Positions 7,679 through 15,162 of a stretch of 20,157 nt of DNA are shown one piece after another. The notes beneath the pieces were generated by a model. It did no database searches. It was not told the DNA's origin and was given only the letters and a program-made list of their open reading frames with translations. Each line of letters opens with the position of its first letter. Position 1 is the stretch's first letter. The DNA lies in NCBI GenBank assembly GCA_002392385.1, contig DGGX01000115.1:1-20157 (forward strand), read 5' to 3'. A program made the translations under genes and the position numbers. This stretch comes from Lachnospiraceae bacterium UBA3863. GTDB taxonomy: Bacteria; Bacillota; Clostridia; Lachnospirales; Lachnospiraceae.

Positions 7679-10180
7679 TCAGTCTACCTGGGCCTCATAG
7701 AAGTACAGAGTGTTTCTCCAGTTGCCCTGCCCTTTCCGATAGAGAGGCTCGAACATGAAGGCGTCTATATCCTTGGAAGGACTGAAGGTATAGGTCTGCA
7801 CGTATTCCTTATTGGCTTCCTTGACCTCCAGCCGGCCGGCCTCAGACCACTGTCCGTTGGAGCGGACGTAGAAGCCCCAGGAACCGCTGTAACCGCTGCT
7901 CATTTCCGTGACCTTGAGGCCGATCTTGATCTTGCGGCATTTCTTCAGAGGGCTGTTGAGGATCCAGGGATAATTGTTGTAGTCCTGCAGGGTCACCGCT
8001 GTTTCTGACCACTTTCCTTTGCTCAGGTCACTGCCGGAGACATAGCCCTTCACATTGCCGGTGGTCTCGCCGCAGCGTTTACAGGTCTTGGGCTTGTCAT
8101 AGGTGGCTTTGGCCCAGTCGTGTCCGAGGGCGTCGCCGGTGGTCTCGCCGCAGCGTTTGCAGGTCTTGGGCTTGGTGCAGGTGGCGTCGGCCCAGTCGTG
8201 TCCGATGGCCGATCCGGCGGTCTCGCCGCAGCGTTTGCAGGTGGCGGGCTTGGTGCAGTCGGCGTCGCCCCAGTCATGTCCGAGGGGCTCGCCCCGGGTC
8301 AGGCCGCAGCGCTTGCAGGTCTCCGGATTCGTGCAGTCTGCCGCAGCCCAGTCATGATCGAGAACATCTCCGCGTGTGGCGTGGCAGCGGCTGCAGATCT
8401 CAGGATTGTAGCAGTCTGCTTCCTGCCAGTCGTGGCCCAGGGGCTCGCCCTTGGTCTTGCCGCAGAATCGGCAGGTGGCCGGCTCTGTACAGGTAGGTTC
8501 GGAGTAGCTGTGGACGAAGGTGCGCAGCAGGAAGAGCATGAGCAGGGCGCCCAGAACGACAAGGCCGATCTTACGGAGCTTGCGTTTATTATCATCCGGC
8601 GGAGTCGGAGGCGTGGCCGGTCCCTTGTTCTCCGGCGCTCCTTCGTAAGCATGGGCGGAGCTGCCTGTGCCGGATGTCCCGGAGGCAGTGCTGCCCGCAG
8701 AAGCACCGGCCTCGGCCTCTTTGGCGGCGGTATATGCACTCCAGGCCGAGGAAACAGCGTCATAGTCAAACTGGGACTGATCCGCGGCGCCAGCGGCACC
8801 CGCGCCCGCAACGTAGGTCTCATCTGACGATGTGTCTGCGTCAGGAGAAGCTCCCCAGCCCATTTCCGTGACATCATCGTCCGTCCGGGTACTGGTACTG
8901 CCCGCAGCGGCACTGTCTGCCGCAGCCGCGTCTGCGCCGTCATTCCCGGACTTGGGGGAAGCGCTGTCTCCGAAGGATCGGAAGGCACCCGCATAGGCTG
9001 TATTTTCGGACGGATCCGGCGCGGCCCCGCCGGCGGCGTAGAAGCCGGCGACGGAGAGGGTCTCTTCAGGTTCGTCCGCCGGAGCCTCTTCATGGAAGGC
9101 ATAGACAGTTCTGTCTTCGGGATCCCGGTAGTCGCGCGGGGGAACAGCCCCTGCGGCGCTGGCCGAACCGCCGGTGACAGGACCCTTGTTGGCAGAACCG
9201 CTGGTGTAGGAACCGACGGAACCGGCGGCAGCGGCGGCACCGGCAGCGACGAAGGGATCCGGAACGGTCTGGGCGGCCTTTTCGGAGCCGGCGGCCCGCA
9301 GGGCTTCCAGCATCTCCTCAGCGCTCTGCCAGCGGTCATTGGGCTGGTGGGCACAGGCCTTGAGGACGATCGCCTTCAGACGGTCGCTTCCGCCGCGCGG
9401 TGCGGGGAGGGGCTCGCCGTTGAGGCGGCGGGTGATGGCATACTGTATTTCGGGCGCCGAGGGCTCCCTGTCCGGGGACAGGAAGGGAATGCGGCGCTCA
9501 TTGAGGAGCCAGTACATGACCAGACCCAGGGAATAGATATCCACGGTGTGGTTATAGGAACGGTGCTCCCAGACCTCCGGCGCCATGTAGCGCTCGGTGC
9601 CGGCGAAGGTGGCCGCCGTCGTGTGGTCCATGGTGCGCGCGACGCCGAAATCGCCCAGCTTGAAGGAACCGAATTCGGAGAGCAGGATGTTCTCCGGCTT
9701 GATGTCTCTGTGAATGATCCCCTTCTTCTGGCAGGCATGCAGGGCCTCGCAGAGGTCCATGCCCAGCTGGCGGACATCCTCCGGCTCCAGGGTGTGATCA
9801 CGCAGATATTTATGGAGCGGCTGCAGCAGCTCCATGCGGATATAGATATTCCAGCCGATCCCGTCCTCCACAGGTTCCGTGACGATATCCTCGCAGCGGA
9901 CGATGTTGGGATGGGACTTCATCTCGGCCATCAGACGGTATTCCCGCTCGATCCTGGCACGCTGGTCGGCGTACTTCTGATGGATGGTCTCTTCCGAGAG
10001 ACCGTCGGAATAATCGCTGTCCAGCTGATCCTGGTCCGGGGGGATCGTGATCACCTTGACGGCGGAGCGTTCATTGTAATGGACACGTTCGATCTCAAAG
10101 ACAGTACCGTAGCTGCCGCTTCCCAGCCTGCCTACGACAGTCCAGTCTCTCCAGGGGAGTTTCAAATCAGAGATGCGCAT
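7679..10180 (-). CDS. Membrane-anchored eukaryotic-like Ser/Thr kinase with extracellular Cys/His repeats
   Basis: 833 residues; the ATG at 10180 has AGGAGG at 10190-10195. The kinase domain (about 10-297) is complete: G-S-G-S-Y-G-T-V (20-27), K42, H-R-D-I-K-P-E-N (157-164, D159), D-F-G (177-179) and A-P-E (200-202). It carries a beta3-alphaC insertion like that of the opposing kinase, including D-G-L-S-E-E-T-I-H-Q-K-Y. Residues 300-530 are a low-complexity Ala/Gly/Ser/Asp linker with Thr motifs such as D-R-T-V-Y-A-F. One helix (538-553) after N-K-R-K-L-R-K places the remainder outside. That part has six 26-residue Cys/His units (564-709) and a final beta-rich region (715-833). The unit C-x5-C-x2-C...G-H-D-W could bind zinc. 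It is probably co-transcribed with the Nudix gene 25 bp upstream. The signal sensed is unknown. Confidence 0.92.
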   Translation of the reverse strand: MRISDLKLPWRDWTVVGRLGSGSYGTVFEIERVHYNERSAVKVITIPPDQDQLDSDYSDGLSEETIHQKYADQRARIEREYRLMAEMKSHPNIVRCEDIVTEPVEDGIGWNIYIRMELLQPLHKYLRDHTLEPEDVRQLGMDLCEALHACQKKGIIHRDIKPENILLSEFGSFKLGDFGVARTMDHTTAATFAGTERYMAPEVWEHRSYNHTVDIYSLGLVMYWLLNERRIPFLSPDREPSAPEIQYAITRRLNGEPLPAPRGGSDRLKAIVLKACAHQPNDRWQSAEEMLEALRAAGSEKAAQTVPDPFVAAGAAAAAGSVGSYTSGSANKGPVTGGSASAAGAVPPRDYRDPEDRTVYAFHEEAPADEPEETLSVAGFYAAGGAAPDPSENTAYAGAFRSFGDSASPKSGNDGADAAAADSAAAGSTSTRTDDDVTEMGWGASPDADTSSDETYVAGAGAAGAADQSQFDYDAVSSAWSAYTAAKEAEAGASAGSTASGTSGTGSSAHAYEGAPENKGPATPPTPPDDNKRKLRKIGLVVLGALLMLFLLRTFVHSYSEPTCTEPATCRFCGKTKGEPLGHDWQEADCYNPEICSRCHATRGDVLDHDWAAADCTNPETCKRCGLTRGEPLGHDWGDADCTKPATCKRCGETAGSAIGHDWADATCTKPKTCKRCGETTGDALGHDWAKATYDKPKTCKRCGETTGNVKGYVSGSDLSKGKWSETAVTLQDYNNYPWILNSPLKKCRKIKIGLKVTEMSSGYSGSWGFYVRSNGQWSEAGRLEVKEANKEYVQTYTFSPSKDIDAFMFEPLYRKGQGNWRNTLYFYEAQVD
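8054..8491 (-). repeat. 78-bp tandem coding repeats (six units) encoding Cys/His modules
   Basis: Five full units and one degenerate final unit with 78-bp (26-residue) period lie within the second kinase. First Cys residues fall at 564, 590, 616, 642 and 668 (Tyr694 in the last unit), and the H-D-W His at 583, 609, 635, 661 and 687. The units nearest the C-terminus are most alike in DNA, suggesting recent duplication. The last unit lacks both the first Cys and the H-D-W and may be a cap. Confidence 0.9.
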
Positions 10181-10205
10181 TTCTTAAAACCTCCTTCGAG
10201 AACCC

Positions 10206-10850
10206 TCAACGGACCGTCAGGCGATTGACGCTGTGGTAGAGAAGTTCTGCGGTGAGCCCCCAGATCACGGCTTCCGGGGTGTCATAAAAATAGTACTTTT
10301 TGGGAATCCCCTGCCAGGGATAGGCCCGGCCGCCGGGGAGCTTGTCCCAGGGGAAGTCCTCGGGCAGTCTGGCCGCGTATTCCGCGTCGTAGACGGCGGG
10401 CGGGTGTTCCCGCAGCCACGTGAGCGGCAGGGAGAAAACGTCCGCCACCTCGTCGTAGGAGAAGGTGCCGTGGTAGTCCCGCAGCAGGCCCAGCCAGGAG
10501 CTGACCTCCGCGCCGCCCGGTCCCATGATCCGGAACATGGGCGCCAGTACGCGGATCTGAGAGGGCTCGATGAGCAGCTCCTCCGCCGTTTCACGGACTG
10601 CGGTCTCGCGGCTGTCTTCTCCTTCCTGGATCCGTCCGCCGGGAAAACAGACCTCGCTGCCCTGCCGGATCCTGGCGCTGCGGATCTCAAAGAGGATATG
10701 CAGGCCGTCGGGCTTCTCGATCAGAGGGATCAGGACCGCGGCATTGCGCCAGCGGGAGGGGTAGAGACTTGTCATTCCGGCGGGAAGATCCGCGGGCAGG
10801 CCTTCCGGGAGCGGCAGTCCTTTCTGTATGTTCTCGTGTCCCTGTTTCAT
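10206..10850 (-). CDS. Nudix hydrolase, CoA pyrophosphatase (NudL/YeaB)-like
   Basis: 214 residues. The Nudix box runs from G72 through E78 and R86-E87 to E90-E91 (G-G-R-I-Q-E-G-E...R-E-T-A-E-E-L). All metal-binding Glu are present; the box's usual second Gly is Leu93. The preceding segment (L-F-E-I-R-S, then R-Q-G-S-E-V-C-F-P-G-G, about 53-72) matches the extra signature of the CoA-diphosphatase subfamily, which cleaves CoA or its thioesters to 3',5'-ADP and 4'-phosphopantetheine. The final helix (T-P-E-A-V-I-W-G-L-T-A-E-L-L) is also typical. The assigned ATG at 10850 has only a weak upstream GGA; a later Met26 would lose part of the N-terminus. The second kinase gene follows 25 bp downstream, suggesting co-transcription. 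Confidence 0.88.
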   Translation of the reverse strand: MKQGHENIQKGLPLPEGLPADLPAGMTSLYPSRWRNAAVLIPLIEKPDGLHILFEIRSARIRQGSEVCFPGGRIQEGEDSRETAVRETAEELLIEPSQIRVLAPMFRIMGPGGAEVSSWLGLLRDYHGTFSYDEVADVFSLPLTWLREHPPAVYDAEYAARLPEDFPWDKLPGGRAYPWQGIPKKYYFYDTPEAVIWGLTAELLYHSVNRLTVR

Positions 10851-10942
10851 ACCGGTGATCCGTCTTTCCGTGAGGCTTCCGCGCCGGCTGTACGGGGGAT
10901 GAACCGGACATGCCCCAATCTGCCCGCCGCCGGAAGAGATGC

Positions 10943-10971
10943 TTGTTTTCCTGCTTTAATCAGTATATACT
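10943..10971 (+). promoter_or_regulatory. Predicted promoter of the ridA-like to HAD gene run
   Basis: TTGTTT (10943-10948), a 17-bp spacer and TATACT (10966-10971). The -10 lies within the palindrome AGTATATACT (10962-10971), which also supplies the -10 of the divergent promoter. The expected leader is about 95 nt, ending in AGGAGG at 11063-11068. Confidence 0.55.
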
Positions 10972-10990
10972 TTCCGGGTGACAGGTGCAA
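10962..10990 (-). promoter_or_regulatory. Predicted divergent promoter of the Nudix-kinase unit
   Basis: On the minus strand TTGCAC (plus positions 10985-10990), a 17-bp spacer and TATACT (10962-10967). The -10 is the other half of the palindrome AGTATATACT, so transcription in the two directions shares base pairs 10966-10967. Confidence 0.55.
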
Positions 10991-11074
10991 TGATTCACAT
11001 GCAGCCACAGCGGCACAAGATGCCGTTCTGGTCCGCCGCAGAAAGGCCGCGGACATATCGACAGGAGGTTCATT

Positions 11075-11530
11075 ATGTCAGCAGAAGCAAGAATTGAAGA
11101 ACTCGGTATCCGGCTGCCCGCCATGTCTGTGCCGGCCGCTATGTACATCCCCGTCAAGCAGGTGGGGAACATGCTTTTTGTCTCCGGGCAGATCCCGACG
11201 GTGGACGGAAAGATGCTGCATCCCGGCCATGTGGGAGAGGAAGTGACCCTGGAAGAGGCGCAGGAGGCCGCGCGCACCTGTGTCATCAACATGCTGGCGG
11301 CGGTCCGCTTCTATCTGGGCGACCTGGACAAGGTGAAGAACGTCGTCAAGATCCAGGCCTTTGTCAGCAGCAGGACCGGCTTCATGGACCAGCACCTGGT
11401 GGCTAACGGGGCTTCGCAGCTCCTCTATGACGTGTTCGGAGAGGCCGGCCGCCACGCCCGCACCGCCTGCGGCGTCAACCAGCTGCCCCTGAACGCGCCG
11501 GTGGAGGTCGAGGCGATCTTCGAGATCTGA
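11075..11530 (+). CDS. RidA/YjgF/UK114-superfamily protein, long subfamily
   Basis: 151 residues, about 20 more than canonical RidA, with AGGAGG at 11063-11068 before the ATG. Recognisable family elements are L-F-V-S-G-Q-I-P (34-41), a helix E-E-A-Q-E-A-A-R-T-C-V-I-N-M-L (60-74), V-V-K-I-Q-A-F-V (90-97) and the C-terminal H-A-R-T-A-C-G-V...L-P-L-N-A-P-V-E-V-E (127-146). Arg129 and Glu144/146 correspond to the usual active-site region. Canonical RidA hydrolyses reactive enamine/imine intermediates from PLP enzymes. This protein resembles the longer subfamily with N-terminal extension, for which the activity is less established. It is the first gene of a same-strand run through mntP, MATE, aroD and HAD. 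Confidence 0.9.
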   Translation: MSAEARIEELGIRLPAMSVPAAMYIPVKQVGNMLFVSGQIPTVDGKMLHPGHVGEEVTLEEAQEAARTCVINMLAAVRFYLGDLDKVKNVVKIQAFVSSRTGFMDQHLVANGASQLLYDVFGEAGRHARTACGVNQLPLNAPVEVEAIFEI

Positions 11531-11595
11531 TCAAGGCAGTACCCGGGGATTCCCGGGAGGGACCGGGGCGTGTACGCGCCCGGAAAGGTATGTAT

Positions 11596-12177
11596 ATGGT
11601 GATGTTTGTAGTGAACAGCATCCTGCTGGGCTTCGGTCTGGCTATGGATGCTTTTTCCGTGTCTCTGGTGAGCGGCATGCAGGCGCCGGGGATGAGGCGC
11701 GCCCGGAAGGCGCGGATCGCGGGGACCTTTGCGGGGTTCCAGTTTATGATGCCCATGATCGGCTGGGTCTGTGTGCGGACGGTAGCGGAGATCTTCACGC
11801 CCTTCCAGACCGCGATCCCCTGGCTGGCGATGGGCCTGCTCTTGTTTATCGGCGGCAGGATGATCCTGGAGGCCCTGCGGGGCGGAGAGGAGGAGAACCG
11901 ATTCAGCGATGAGACCGGGATCCTTCTCATGCTGGGCGTGGCCACTTCCATCGACGCGCTGTCGGTGGGATTCACCATTGCCGGATATCAGGCGGCGGAG
12001 GCCTGGCTCTGTTGTCTGCTGATCGGCGCCGTGACCTATCTTGTATGCAGGGCCGGGATCAGTCTCGGCACGCGCTTCGGGACCCGGATGGCCGGACACG
12101 CCCAGATTCTGGGCGGGGCGATCCTGATCCTGATCGGACTGGAAATCTTTCTGGAGGGGGTTATATTCCCGGGATGA
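11596..12177 (+). CDS. mntP: Manganese efflux pump MntP
   Basis: Six-helix inner-membrane exporter of Mn2+, protecting against manganese overload. The first family motif, G-L-A-M-D-A-F-S-V-S, lies about 14 residues from the chosen start; its internal repeat, T-S-I-D-A-L-S-V-G-F-T, is near residue 120. The two intramembrane Asp (D18 and D120 from this start) match those needed for transport in the family. I chose the ATG at 11596 because GGAAAGG (11582-11588) lies 7 nt before it; an ATG at 11590 is too close, and 11602 is a further alternative. The length of 193 residues is typical. The stop overlaps the MATE start (ATGA, 12174-12177). The 59-nt upstream gap has GC hairpins but is too short for the yybP-ykoY Mn riboswitch often found before mntP. 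Confidence 0.93.
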   Translation: MVMFVVNSILLGFGLAMDAFSVSLVSGMQAPGMRRARKARIAGTFAGFQFMMPMIGWVCVRTVAEIFTPFQTAIPWLAMGLLLFIGGRMILEALRGGEEENRFSDETGILLMLGVATSIDALSVGFTIAGYQAAEAWLCCLLIGAVTYLVCRAGISLGTRFGTRMAGHAQILGGAILILIGLEIFLEGVIFPG

Positions 12178-13535
12178 AACATACTGAAAAAGAGACAACA
12201 ACCCGGGATATGACCCAGGGCCCCATCGCGGCGCAGATCATTCTGTTCGCGCTGCCGCTGATGCTGGGCAATGTCTTCCAGATGCTCTACAACACGGTGG
12301 ATTCCGTCGTAGTGGGCAACTTTGTGGGCAAGGAGGCCCTGGCCGCCGTGGGCGCCACGACCCCCATCGTCAACATGCAGGTCTTTTTCTTCAACGGCTT
12401 CTCCGTGGGCGCCGGCGTCCTGATCGCCCGCTATTTCGGCCAGAAGGACGAGAAGAAGCTCCACACCGCCGTGGAGACGGCCATGGCCCTGACCTTCTGC
12501 ATCTGCGCGGCCTTCACCCTGATCGGCTGCCTGTCGGCGGCCCCCCTGCTGCGCATGATCTCCACGCCGGAGGACGTCTTTGAGGACGCCAGGACCTACC
12601 TGACCATATATTTTGCCGGTATCACGGGACTGCTGCTCTATAACATGGGAAGCGGCATCCTCCGCGCCGTGGGCGACACAGTGCGGCCCCTGCTCTTCCT
12701 GATCCTGACCAGTATCCTCAACATCGTGCTGGACCTGCTCTTCGTGATCCGCTTTCAGATGGGGATCGCCGGCGTGGCCTATGCCACCATCCTGTCGCAG
12801 GCCGTCTCCGCCGTGCTGACCATGGTCCTGCTGACAAGGAGCCGGGATATCTACCGCCTGGTCTGGCGGGATCTGCGGATCCATCCGGCCACGGCCCTGC
12901 AGATCTTCCGGGTGGGCCTGCCGGCCGGCATCCAGTCCGTGATCACCAGCTTCTCCAATACCTTTGTCCAGGCCTACGTCAATCAGTTCGGAAGTGCCTG
13001 TATGGCTGGCTGGAGCTGTTATAATAAGATGGACCAGTTCATTTTCCTGCCTGTGCAGAGCACGGCCATGGCCGCCACCACCTTCGTGGGCCAGAACATG
13101 GGCGCCGGCCGCAAGGACCGGGTGGACAGGGGGACCCTCACGACCATCCTGCTGACCCTCAGCGTGTCGGCCTTCCTGGCGGTGAGCCTTTTCTTCTACG
13201 TCGACAATGTGGCCGCCCTCTTCACACAGGACCCGGAGGTGATCTCCTTCGCGGCTCTGTTCACCAGGACCAACATTTTCTTCATGCTCTTCAACAGCGT
13301 GAACCACACGCTGGCGGGGAGTATGCGCGGACGCGGTGATTCCACGGGCCCCATGGTCATCATGCTGTCCTGCTTCGTGGCGCTGCGGCAGATCTACCTG
13401 TTCGTTTTCACCCGTTTCATCCTCAATACGCCGCAGGTCGTGGGCTTCGGGTATCCCGTCGGCTGGACCAGCTGCTGTATAATTGAGATACTCTATTACT
13501 ATTTCCGGTATGAGCGGGGCGCGAAACGGGCCTGA
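12174..13535 (+). CDS. MATE-family multidrug/metabolite efflux transporter
   Basis: 453 residues, the standard MATE length, from the ATG that overlaps the mntP stop; GGAGG at 12153-12157 is distant, so re-initiation is likely. A later Met (12210) is possible. Typical N-terminal MATE sequence is seen (F-A-L-P-L-M-L-G-N-V-F-Q-M-L-Y-N-T-V-D then V-V-G-N-F-V-G), and twelve hydrophobic segments follow with the second half starting near A-G-I-Q-S-V-I-T-S-F-S. These carriers export cationic or organic compounds using Na+ or H+ gradients. The sequence resembles the DinF-like/Bacillota branch rather than NorM, judged by eye. Substrate is unknown. The coupling to mntP is translational, not evidence of shared substrate. 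Confidence 0.93.
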   Translation: MKHTEKETTTRDMTQGPIAAQIILFALPLMLGNVFQMLYNTVDSVVVGNFVGKEALAAVGATTPIVNMQVFFFNGFSVGAGVLIARYFGQKDEKKLHTAVETAMALTFCICAAFTLIGCLSAAPLLRMISTPEDVFEDARTYLTIYFAGITGLLLYNMGSGILRAVGDTVRPLLFLILTSILNIVLDLLFVIRFQMGIAGVAYATILSQAVSAVLTMVLLTRSRDIYRLVWRDLRIHPATALQIFRVGLPAGIQSVITSFSNTFVQAYVNQFGSACMAGWSCYNKMDQFIFLPVQSTAMAATTFVGQNMGAGRKDRVDRGTLTTILLTLSVSAFLAVSLFFYVDNVAALFTQDPEVISFAALFTRTNIFFMLFNSVNHTLAGSMRGRGDSTGPMVIMLSCFVALRQIYLFVFTRFILNTPQVVGFGYPVGWTSCCIIEILYYYFRYERGAKRA

Positions 13536-13608
13536 GCCTTAGGAAAGAGACCCTTAAGAAGTATCTGAGAAGTAGCCTTGTCATGCGTTCTGCGGAAAGG
13601 GGAAAAGC

Positions 13609-14409
13609 ATGGATCACAGAAGATGCGGGGACACCCTGGTCGTCAGGGACCTGGCGATCGGCGCGGGACGGCCTAAGATCTGCGTGCCCCTGACCGGCAG
13701 GACCGAAGAGGAGATCCTCGCGGAGCTGTCCGCGCCGGGCTTGTCCCCGGCGGACCTTGTGGAGTGGCGGGCCGATTACTATGACCATGTGAGTGAGCCG
13801 GCGTCGGTCCTTCACATGCTCAGGATCATCCGGGAGAGCCTGGGAGACAGGCCCCTCCTCTTCACCTTCCGCACACAGGCGGAGGGCGGTGAGGCGGCCA
13901 TCACGGCAGACGCCTACGAGCGGCTGCTGACAGACGCCGCGGCCTCCGGCCTCATCGACCTGGCGGACCTGGAGCTCTTCGCGGGCGATACCCTGTCCTC
14001 GGAGGGAGAGGCCTTCTGCCGCCGTCTGACGGATAATCTCCATACCGCCGGCGTTCCGGTGGTCATGTCCTCCCATGATTTTGCGGGGACCCCGGCGCTG
14101 GAAGAGCTCCTGCGCCGCCTCAGGCGCATGCAGGATCTGGGCGCCGATATCCTCAAGATCGCGGTCATGCCCCGGACCGACGCCAATGTGCTGACCCTGC
14201 TGACGGCCACACAGCAGATGCGGGACGGCGGCGCGCGCCGGCCCCTGATCACCATGGCCATGGCAGACCGCGGCGTGGTCAGCCGCGTGGCAGGCGGCTT
14301 CTTCGGGAGCGCTGTCACCTTCGGTTCCGCTGCCAGAGCCTCGGCGCCCGGCCAGATGGAAGCCGGCAGGCTCCGGACCCTTGTGGACCTCCTGTACGAA
14401 AACAGGTAA
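13609..14409 (+). CDS. aroD: Type I 3-dehydroquinate dehydratase AroD
   Basis: Third step of the shikimate pathway: dehydration of 3-dehydroquinate to 3-dehydroshikimate by a Schiff-base mechanism. It has 266 residues, slightly longer than the usual 250. Active-site residues are all visible: E52 and R54 (V-E-W-R-A-D), R88 (F-T-F-R-T), the catalytic H156 (S-S-H-D-F), the Schiff-base K183 (A-D-I-L-K-I-A-V-M-P), R226 and Q249 (A-P-G-Q-M). AAAGGGG near 13597-13602 precedes the ATG. No other shikimate gene is nearby. The HAD hydrolase gene follows after 36 bp with no terminator between, so the two are probably co-transcribed. Confidence 0.96.
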   Translation: MDHRRCGDTLVVRDLAIGAGRPKICVPLTGRTEEEILAELSAPGLSPADLVEWRADYYDHVSEPASVLHMLRIIRESLGDRPLLFTFRTQAEGGEAAITADAYERLLTDAAASGLIDLADLELFAGDTLSSEGEAFCRRLTDNLHTAGVPVVMSSHDFAGTPALEELLRRLRRMQDLGADILKIAVMPRTDANVLTLLTATQQMRDGGARRPLITMAMADRGVVSRVAGGFFGSAVTFGSAARASAPGQMEAGRLRTLVDLLYENR

Positions 14410-14445
14410 GAAACCGGATATCCCAAAAGCAGAAAGGAGAACAAA

Positions 14446-15162
14446 ATGATCCGTGCGGTGATTTTTGACATCGATGACACGCTCTACAGCTATATCGACG
14501 CCAACAGAAAAGCCCATGCGGCCCTTTCCGCCTATACCGAGGAGGCCTTCGGCTGGGAGCCCGGCGCCTCCGAGAGACTGTCCCTGGAGATGATGGACCG
14601 CATGCACCTCCAGATGGGTGACGTGGCCGCCTACCACAACCGCCTCCTGCGCTTCCAGAACATCCTGGAGGACCACGGCCTCCCGCTCTTCCCTCATGCT
14701 CTCCGCATGACGGAGCTCTACTGGGACACCCTGATCCGGGAATCCGAGATCTCCCCCGGGGCCGCCGACACCATGCGCCTCCTCAAGGAGCGGGGCATGC
14801 AGCTGGGGATCGGCACCGACATGACCGCCCTCTACCAGTTCAAGAAACTGGAACACCTGGACCTCCTGCGCTACCTTGACTGGGTCGTCACCAGCGAGGA
14901 GGCCTGCGCCGAGAAGCCCTCTCCGGACTTCTTCTCCCTCTGCGTGCGCAAGGCCGGCTGCCGGCCCGAGGAGTGCCTCTTCATCGGCGACAACTATGTC
15001 AAGGACTACCGCGGCGCCCTGGCCTCCGGCCTCCACGCCCTGTGGTTCGTGCCTCCCGCCCTCGCGGACAAAAGAGAAGCCTCCGACGCCCATCGGGCGG
15101 CGGAGACTATAGCTTCACTCAGTGAGATCCCTGTATGGATCGATCAGTATACAGGGGAGTGA
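14446..15162 (+). CDS. HAD-superfamily hydrolase (phosphatase-like)
   Basis: 238 residues, ATG at 14446 behind AAAGGAGA (14433-14440). HAD motif I is D-I-D-D-T (D8 nucleophile, D10), motif II is T124 in G-I-G-T-D-M-T, motif III is K157 (E-K-P-S-P-D-F-F) and motif IV is G-D-N-Y-V-K-D (D182, D187). The all-helical cap between motifs I and II (about 17-90) places it in the subfamily I group near the YjjG/haloacid-dehalogenase-like phosphatases. Substrate cannot be inferred; small phosphorylated metabolites are usual. The stop codon lies within the stem of the terminator that also contains the stop codon of the convergent glycosyltransferase gene. Confidence 0.92.
   Translation: MIRAVIFDIDDTLYSYIDANRKAHAALSAYTEEAFGWEPGASERLSLEMMDRMHLQMGDVAAYHNRLLRFQNILEDHGLPLFPHALRMTELYWDTLIRESEISPGAADTMRLLKERGMQLGIGTDMTALYQFKKLEHLDLLRYLDWVVTSEEACAEKPSPDFFSLCVRKAGCRPEECLFIGDNYVKDYRGALASGLHALWFVPPALADKREASDAHRAAETIASLSEIPVWIDQYTGE

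Noticed and set aside
7656..7690. Shared terminator between the convergent kinase genes
   Set aside because: Only a 5-bp AGGGT/ACCCT pairing without any T-tract on either strand. Termination there is not supported by sequence.
8054..8491. CRISPR-like direct repeats
   Set aside because: The 78-bp repeats are contiguous without spacers and keep reading frame; they encode protein modules.
9092..10228. A 378-codon plus-strand open frame opposite the second kinase
   Set aside because: Mirror of the kinase coding sequence; it starts and ends without signals, and the opposite frame has complete kinase motifs.
11531..11595. yybP-ykoY manganese riboswitch before mntP
   Set aside because: The gap is only about 60 nt and lacks the conserved two-helix architecture; only simple GC hairpins are present.
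12036..13307. A 423-codon minus-strand open frame across mntP and the MATE gene
   Set aside because: His/Gln/Glu/Gly-rich without family resemblance, and it spans two confidently identified opposite-strand genes.
13423..15093. A 556-codon minus-strand open frame over aroD and the HAD gene
   Set aside because: It overlaps two genes with intact catalytic motifs, has no Shine-Dalgarno sequence and no recognisable domain.
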